DNA of 64,000 nucleotides, from contig CAJUSQ010000002.1 in assembly GCA_910588885.1 (NCBI GenBank), positions 15,747 to 79,746 of the forward strand, read 5' to 3'. The DNA comes from an uncultured Lachnospiraceae bacterium (GTDB lineage Bacteria > Bacillota > Clostridia > Lachnospirales > Lachnospiraceae). Position 1 is the first letter of the stretch, and the number at the start of each line of letters is the position of its first letter. Position numbers and translations under genes: made by a program. The notes below the pieces were generated by a model. The model saw only the letters and a list, made by a program, of their open reading frames with translations. It did no database searches and was not told the DNA's origin. Positions 58,696 to 64,000 of this stretch are shown here, piece after piece.

Positions 58696-60252
58696 CTATT
58701 TCTTCTTTACCGCTTTCTTGGAAATCACGAGGTATACGCCTACCAGCAATACTCCGCCGAATAGGAAATATTTCGCATCAATCTTATCACCGGTCTTCGG
58801 CGTAGGATCTTTCGCACGTCCGCCGCCGCTGCTTCCATTTCCATCTGTACCCGGGCCGCTATCAGCCGGAGGCGTTGATGTATTACCAGGATTGGAAGGC
58901 GCCGTTGTAGGCGGCTTTGTTTCCTCTGGAGGATTCTGATCCCCTCCCGAATTCTGATCTCCCCCGGGATTTTGATTGTCCCCCGGATTTTGATTTCCAC
59001 CATTGTTATTGCCATCGTTTGGCGGATTAATCGGATTCTCCGCCTGGCCTATACTTTCAAAAATATAATCACTGGAATCAGCGAAAATCTCCGCCGCTGC
59101 CCCGGTATATCCGCGAATTACATCCGGTTCCCAATTGGCCTGAGACCCAATGGAAGTTGTATTCTCCGGAAATGTAACCACCTTAATCCCACTGTCCGTA
59201 AAAGCATTTCTCTCTACCGTCGTAACGGAACTGGGAATCGTCAATTCACCAATAGAAGTATTATCACAAAAAGCCCGGCTTCCGATCGTTGTAATGTTAC
59301 CGGATAAAGTAATGCTGCTCTTCCCGGCCGGTACATAGATCAACGTAGTCTGTGCCGCATTGTAAATACATCCGTCATAGGAGGAATATGTACCGCTCCC
59401 ACTTGCAATAGAGATATTCGTTAATGCAACATCCCCGGTAAACGCACTGGTATCAATCTCGCTGACAGATGCCGGCAGTGAAACATCTGTAAGGGAATTA
59501 CAATTTCCAAAAGCATTCGCACCGATGCTGGTAACACCGGAAGGAACCGTAATACTGGAAAGATTGGAACAGCCGTAGAACAAGAGTTCAGGGATCGCTG
59601 AAATCCCGCCGTTTAACGTCGCCGTTGCTAATCCGGTGCAGCCTGCAAACGCTCCGCCGCCAATAGAAGTAACCGTAGAAGGAATATCCACGGCTGTTAA
59701 GCTGGTACAGCCATAAAAGGCGCTGGTACCGATATCCGTTACCGATGAAGGGATCGCAATATCTACCAGGCTGCTGCAGCCGCTAAATGCTTCTGTCCCA
59801 ATAGAGGTTACACTTGATGGAATCGTAACCGTAGTAAGACTGGAACAGTCTTTAAATAATTCCGCATTGATTGCTGTAAGATTTGCCGGAAGCGTTGCAC
59901 TCACCAGGCTATCGCATCCGGAAAAAGCGCCGGAGCCAATACTTCCGCCTTGAATTGTCACATTCGTCAGACCGGTACAGCCTGCAAAGGCGTCTGCACC
60001 AATACTTTGAACACCGCCGTGACTCGTTACCGTCTGAATCGAAGTATTGCCTGCAAATGCCCGATCTGCGATACTGGTCACTTCTTCCGGAATAGTAACA
60101 TTCGCATCACTTCCTGTATACGCAGTCAGCACACCGTCTGTCACTTCAAAGTCTTCCGGCGCTGCCTGTATATGCATATCCGGTGTAAAAAAACACAGGC
60201 CGAATGCTGCCATAAGAATCAGGCTCATTCGCTTTGCATATCTTCTTACCAT
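58696..60252 (-). CDS. BspA-type leucine-rich repeat surface protein with TPKTG sorting signal
   Basis: About 518 residues. Signal peptide, then about a dozen 20-26-residue LRR_5 repeats of the type TSIGTEAFSGCSSLVDIAIPSSV (residues 55-370). A Pro/Asn/Gly-rich stretch follows (about 395-470). The C-terminus carries TPKTGD, then a hydrophobic helix (FLFGGVLLVGVYLVIS) and a KKAVKKK tail: a sortase sorting signal. The start at 60250-60252 is preferred because AGGAGG lies nine bases upstream; 60273 has GGAG four bases before it. It follows the class B sortase, its probable anchor enzyme. Confidence 0.86.
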   Translation of the reverse strand: MVRRYAKRMSLILMAAFGLCFFTPDMHIQAAPEDFEVTDGVLTAYTGSDANVTIPEEVTSIADRAFAGNTSIQTVTSHGGVQSIGADAFAGCTGLTNVTIQGGSIGSGAFSGCDSLVSATLPANLTAINAELFKDCSSLTTVTIPSSVTSIGTEAFSGCSSLVDIAIPSSVTDIGTSAFYGCTSLTAVDIPSTVTSIGGGAFAGCTGLATATLNGGISAIPELLFYGCSNLSSITVPSGVTSIGANAFGNCNSLTDVSLPASVSEIDTSAFTGDVALTNISIASGSGTYSSYDGCIYNAAQTTLIYVPAGKSSITLSGNITTIGSRAFCDNTSIGELTIPSSVTTVERNAFTDSGIKVVTFPENTTSIGSQANWEPDVIRGYTGAAAEIFADSSDYIFESIGQAENPINPPNDGNNNGGNQNPGDNQNPGGDQNSGGDQNPPEETKPPTTAPSNPGNTSTPPADSGPGTDGNGSSGGGRAKDPTPKTGDKIDAKYFLFGGVLLVGVYLVISKKAVKKK

Positions 60253-60283
60253 TTTACGTTTCCTCCTGTTCATTCTACTCCGG

Positions 60284-61420
60284 CTACTCTACTCTCCGGG
60301 CAACCAGAAACATTCTTCCATCTTCGATATAATTATTACACGTGGATAAGGTAATCAATTGATCACCGTATTCCATTGCAACCTGATCCCCATAGACATT
60401 CAGGCTCTCTACATTCGCTTTGAATTCCTCAAATACTTCCTGGCTTCCGGCATTTAAAAAATTGTAATACCGGAACCCTTCTTCGTCCTGATATTCTACT
60501 TTCGCCAGACATACTGCTATAATATCATACTTTCGCTTCTCATACAATGTATCAAACTGAATTTGTGTATGTTCCTGCCAATATGATTCGTCTAAATACT
60601 CTTTCAGACTTCCGAACATTACACCGCTGCGCATATTATGTCCATACAAAATTAAATTACTGTCCTGATTCTCCAGACTGTTTCTCTGATCTAAAAAAAT
60701 ACTGCCGTTCTTATCTTCTTCTTTATTAAAATTATGATCCAAATAATAGTAAGGATCCTCACTGCCTGACTGAGTTACCGGGTAATCAATTTCTGTTCCC
60801 GGTATCGTAATCCAACCCACCATATCCGGATTCTGCTCATGGAGAGAAACATATTCCGGTAATATCGTCATAGGCATTTGTACGGCTTCTCCCTGCGTTC
60901 CGGCTGCCGCATATTCTTCTTCCGGAACAGCCTGTTGTTCTTCTCCACTCTGTCTGCCGTTAATCATATCCGCAATATACTGTGCGGCCTTGTCAAGCTC
61001 CCGGCTTTCCTGCAGTTCCCGCATCTTCCGGGTCTTCTGATTCGCTGCCACTTCACTGCCAATAAAGTAAACAAAACAACATACTGCTACTACAATGCAC
61101 AATACCCCAGCAAACTTCCGGGGAGAACGTGTTCTCCCCAGATTTGCCAGGTATGCATTGGAATCTTCTGACTGTACTGATAATTCCTTAAAATCATCTG
61201 CCAGCATATCGGATAAATATAGCAGGTAATCATCACCTATTACGCTTTGAAACTTAATATCCTTCTGGCGGATTAAGGTATATAGCCGAAGAGCTACGCC
61301 CGGCTCATTGATATTCATTTCGTCAGAAATGTATTTAATTTTTTTTACATCCTCCAAACCTTTCTTATATTCGGTATAGGAGTCAAATTGAAAGCGTCCG
61401 ATACTATATATTTTCTTCAT
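60284..61420 (-). CDS. srtB: Class B sortase
   Basis: A 378-residue membrane transpeptidase. The N-terminal 95 residues are cytoplasmic and charged, unusually long. The TM helix lies at about 102-121. The catalytic domain has His261 in ILYGHNMRSG, Cys361 in TLSTC, and Arg375 or 376 in LVARRV. The ProSite-like motif TIPGTEIDYPV is typical of SrtB. In Clostridioides, SrtB recognises (S/P)PXTG, which resembles the TPKTG of the neighbouring LRR protein. Probable job: covalently attaching that protein to peptidoglycan. Confidence 0.92.
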   Translation of the reverse strand: MKKIYSIGRFQFDSYTEYKKGLEDVKKIKYISDEMNINEPGVALRLYTLIRQKDIKFQSVIGDDYLLYLSDMLADDFKELSVQSEDSNAYLANLGRTRSPRKFAGVLCIVVAVCCFVYFIGSEVAANQKTRKMRELQESRELDKAAQYIADMINGRQSGEEQQAVPEEEYAAAGTQGEAVQMPMTILPEYVSLHEQNPDMVGWITIPGTEIDYPVTQSGSEDPYYYLDHNFNKEEDKNGSIFLDQRNSLENQDSNLILYGHNMRSGVMFGSLKEYLDESYWQEHTQIQFDTLYEKRKYDIIAVCLAKVEYQDEEGFRYYNFLNAGSQEVFEEFKANVESLNVYGDQVAMEYGDQLITLSTCNNYIEDGRMFLVARRVE

Positions 61421-61468
61421 TTTTCATCACATATAGATTGTAACACATTTCATTTGTGAATTCCACTG

Positions 61469-64000
61469 TTAATTTGTTCTAACCGAAACATTTGTGAATC
61501 CACTGTAGAACATCTGCCCGCCTACGATGACATAGGATCTTATCTTATAACCGTATTCCGTTTCCGGTTTCAGACCAAATACCACATAATTTGCCCGATT
61601 ATTTCTGGAAACTAAAATGTTTTCAGAATCGTAAATTTCGTATCCGGTTACCGCCGTTCCCAGAGTCCAGGTTAAAGTCGCTTTCTTACTGCTGTTTGCT
61701 ACGGCTCCCACACCGCTCACATTGGGGAGGTTCACCTTATAAGTCAAGACCTGATTTCCGGTATAGTTGCCTTTCCCGCTGACGATCACTCTTGCTTCAC
61801 CCGGACGGTTATTGTTCAGGTATACGACGTTATAGTCTGTTCCGGCCTGGAGCTGAACTCCATTTCCTGCATCCATTACTGAAATAGTAGGTTTCTGAGG
61901 CTTCCCGTCATAGGTCATAGGACGAACGCCGCTTACCGTACACTGGGCTACGCTCTTATGGGTAATGTTAAAGGTAAAGCTCTGGCTTCCACTGTAAACA
62001 CCTGCACCGTTTACCGTCATGGTTGCTTCGCCTACTGCGGTATTGTTTTCGAAGCTTAAGGTGTAATCCTTATCCTTTTCAAGTATAATCTCGTTGGCCT
62101 CTCCTAAATTCAAGGCTACTTTTCCAAGAGAAGGTTCTACCGGATGGCCTGTGTAAATATAGTTTTCCGCAAGACCGTCTACTCCGATTAAATCTTTAAT
62201 AGATCTCACGATATTGAAATGAATTTCTTTGGTTCCGCCAAAGGCCATTGCACCTTGTACGATTATTGTTGCTTCTCCGGCTTCCGTATTATTCAAATAT
62301 TTCACACTATAATCCGCGCCTTCTCGTAACGTGCGGTTATTTAAAATTAACTGGAATTTCGGTTCAATTGGTGAACCCGTATACTCCTGATCCGGAATTG
62401 CTTCTTTTAATTCTGCCTCATCAATGTTTGCTGCAATAGTAAATAATACAGTTTGTGTTCCTGTGTAGTTTCCTCCTTCAATCCCTGTTATCGTTGCAGT
62501 CGCCCTTGTTCCGGTTTCCGTATTTCCATCATAACTTACCGTATAGTCCGTTCCTTCCACCAAAGTAATCGGAGCTTCTTCTCCGTCCTTCATATATTGA
62601 ACTACAAGACGGGGTTCCGCTTTTCCTCCTATCAGCGCCTGATTTTCAATATCTTCTATTATAATATCTCTGTCTCCAAGATCTTTTGGAACAATATTGA
62701 ACTCTACATCCCGGAATCCAGTTAGATTATAATTATCCGCTGTACTGGTGATTGTCAGTTTTCCGGAAGGTACGTTCACATTATCAAATCCGCTGGCCGC
62801 TGCCACTTCAAAATCCACACCTTCTGTCAGTGGAATGTTATTCATCGTAACGGTAACAGCCGGCTTAATCGGTGTTCCCGTATAAGTCTGAGGCGCAATC
62901 TCTGCTACCGTAATGCTTTCATCATCCCAAGGCAGGGGAATAATCTCAAAGGGTTCATTTTCCAAAGTTCCGGTATAGTTTCCGATACCGGTAATTGTAA
63001 CAGCTGCTTCTCCAACGTTAATATTTGTATTCGCTGGTGTTACGGTAAAGTCTGTACCCTCTACAAGTTCTACTCCCATTGCTCTTGCTCCCAGCATTGC
63101 CAGAAGCCCCGGCGCACTTAATTCCTCCAAAACCACCCGATTATTATCAATAATTATAACTTTCGGTGTAATTTGAGAACCAGTGTACTTGGATTCTTCA
63201 ATTGTGAGTGTATATCCTTTAACTGCTACGGCTGTAGAATCAATTACCTTCGGGTTAATTGTAAAGTTGGTTGTTACCATACCGGAATAATTGTTAATTC
63301 CCATAATCTTGGCAATCGCCGTATTCACTCCGGCATTAACGTTGTTCTCATATTCCAGAAGGAAGTCTTCCCCATACACCAATGTGACTGTTTCCCTGTC
63401 TTCCTCATCAATAGGACGACGTGCTTCTACACGAATTACCGGAATCGGCATCTGCCCTTCTCCATCAAACACCAGATTTTCAATAGGATCAATCTCTTTA
63501 TTGAACTCTGATTCCAGATTTCTTCCATGAATCGTAAAGTGTATGGTAACAGATCCTTTATAATTAGGATTCCCCTCTGTAGCCGTAATCGTGACAGTCG
63601 GGCCGCCAACCTTGTCTTTCGCGCCGCCTTGAATATTGTTCTTATATTCAATGTTGAAATAATCCGGATTCTCCCAGGCATCCTGCGGACGATCTGCCCA
63701 AGTTTCCCCTACCCGTTTTGTATGATTGAAGATACCGGAAAGAGGTCTCCATTCCTTCTTATTATAGATTACATCTTCATGTTCCAGACCCGGCGTCCCA
63801 TTATAGCCCGTAACAGTAATGGAACCAATGGGATTTCCTTCTTCATCCTCCTGATATGCAGTTGCCAAATCACACTTTTGAATGGTAAAGTTCCGGTTTA
63901 CACTGTTCATGTAATAGCTTGCGCCTGTAACTGTAAATCTGGGCTGATTTTCTTCTGTAACATCTGCAGGCGTTACATTTTCCAGATCCCCTTCATATAC
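61469..64000 (-). CDS. Large Ig-like repeat surface protein (C-terminal part, running off the window)
   Basis: The frame is open to base 64000, giving at least 843 residues. It consists of about eight to nine beta-sandwich units of roughly 80 residues, each with a (Y/I)TGxP(I/V)xP strand and a G(T/A/K)DY(T/S)(V/L)xxxNNTxxGxAxxxxxGxxxYxGxxxxxFxI pattern. The last 90 residues (KKATLTWTLGTAVTGYEIYDSE and FGLKPETEYGYKIRSYVI) are a fibronectin type III domain. No sorting motif or C-terminal anchor is visible. It lies upstream of the sortase in the same direction and is probably an adhesin or cell-wall protein. The apparent ATG at 63908-63910 is internal; the true start lies outside. Confidence 0.85.
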   Translation of the reverse strand, partial: VYEGDLENVTPADVTEENQPRFTVTGASYYMNSVNRNFTIQKCDLATAYQEDEEGNPIGSITVTGYNGTPGLEHEDVIYNKKEWRPLSGIFNHTKRVGETWADRPQDAWENPDYFNIEYKNNIQGGAKDKVGGPTVTITATEGNPNYKGSVTIHFTIHGRNLESEFNKEIDPIENLVFDGEGQMPIPVIRVEARRPIDEEDRETVTLVYGEDFLLEYENNVNAGVNTAIAKIMGINNYSGMVTTNFTINPKVIDSTAVAVKGYTLTIEESKYTGSQITPKVIIIDNNRVVLEELSAPGLLAMLGARAMGVELVEGTDFTVTPANTNINVGEAAVTITGIGNYTGTLENEPFEIIPLPWDDESITVAEIAPQTYTGTPIKPAVTVTMNNIPLTEGVDFEVAAASGFDNVNVPSGKLTITSTADNYNLTGFRDVEFNIVPKDLGDRDIIIEDIENQALIGGKAEPRLVVQYMKDGEEAPITLVEGTDYTVSYDGNTETGTRATATITGIEGGNYTGTQTVLFTIAANIDEAELKEAIPDQEYTGSPIEPKFQLILNNRTLREGADYSVKYLNNTEAGEATIIVQGAMAFGGTKEIHFNIVRSIKDLIGVDGLAENYIYTGHPVEPSLGKVALNLGEANEIILEKDKDYTLSFENNTAVGEATMTVNGAGVYSGSQSFTFNITHKSVAQCTVSGVRPMTYDGKPQKPTISVMDAGNGVQLQAGTDYNVVYLNNNRPGEARVIVSGKGNYTGNQVLTYKVNLPNVSGVGAVANSSKKATLTWTLGTAVTGYEIYDSENILVSRNNRANYVVFGLKPETEYGYKIRSYVIVGGQMFYSGFTNVSVRTN

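Noticed and set aside
1..64000. c-di-GMP-I riboswitch before the flagellar genes
   Set aside because: The conserved GACGCAAAGCC core is absent on both strands; the only GGCTTTGCG is inside the fliS-like coding region.
1..64000. Complete insertion sequences, CRISPR arrays, tRNA or rRNA genes
   Set aside because: No transposase with intact catalytic domain, no regularly spaced repeat array and no tRNA- or rRNA-like sequence was found; the only mobile-element trace is the Rpn fragment.

Overview
The window reads as chromosome of an anaerobic, motile, probably spore-forming Clostridia member, most likely Lachnospiraceae. The evidence is gene content: BofA and YaaL-type sporulation-neighbourhood genes, HydE/HydG maturases for [FeFe] hydrogenase, a Firmicutes-type Tad pilus locus with a DUF5702 protein, a DUF6240 flagellar protein next to flagellin, a class B sortase, and BspA-type leucine-rich repeats. 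Most genes lie on the minus strand in tightly packed, often overlapping operons. No rRNA, tRNA, CRISPR array or intact IS was found.

Layout. 1-2.1 kb: start of a HIT protein, a small soluble histidine kinase, and a flavodoxin/SCP2 fusion. 2.1-11.4 kb: one tad operon on the minus strand behind a clear sigma-A promoter at 11.43-11.46 kb. Its order is prepilin peptidase, TadZ-like, CpaF, TadB, TadC-like, Flp, DUF5702, TadE with zinc-like modules, a second prepilin peptidase, a small TadE-like protein and an FHA protein. 11.5-21.1 kb: bofA and yaaL (divergent), then a FliS-like chaperone, flagellin and a FliK-like DUF6240 protein behind a structured leader, followed by a propeller/C39-like envelope protein and a methyltransferase. 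21.3-25.5 kb: degV, then a patatin-like lipase locus that is duplicated, frameshifted and partly fused to an Rpn-family fragment. 25.5-28.7 kb: an AT-rich accessory island with a secreted papain-like protease, a membrane-anchored partner and a GNAT enzyme. 28.8-31.3 kb: an IbrA/IbrB-like PP-loop/ParB pair and a DUF2284 protein.

31.4-46.5 kb: glycogen branching enzyme with a TPR/ATPase protein, an AI-2E-type permease, an aconitase-family hydratase, a two-component system, a D-lactate-dehydrogenase-like enzyme, and a coiled-coil protein with an acidic repeat region. 46.6-49.3 kb: hydE-hydG behind a promoter, a structured RNA and an intrinsic terminator, which looks like an attenuator or riboswitch. 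49.3-58.6 kb: a surface 5'-nucleotidase, a DUF362 ferredoxin protein, proC, a coupled dgt/ABC-F/phosphopantetheinyl-transferase operon, and a lipoprotein. 58.7-64 kb: a cell-surface cluster of an Ig-like repeat protein (running off the window), a class B sortase and its probable TPKTG substrate.

The observations I rate highest are the hydE leader RNA, the shared -1 frameshift in both patatin copies with a gene-conversion-like identity pattern, the protease/membrane-protein cassette with its long structured leader, and the flagellar-operon leader with looped GGA motifs.
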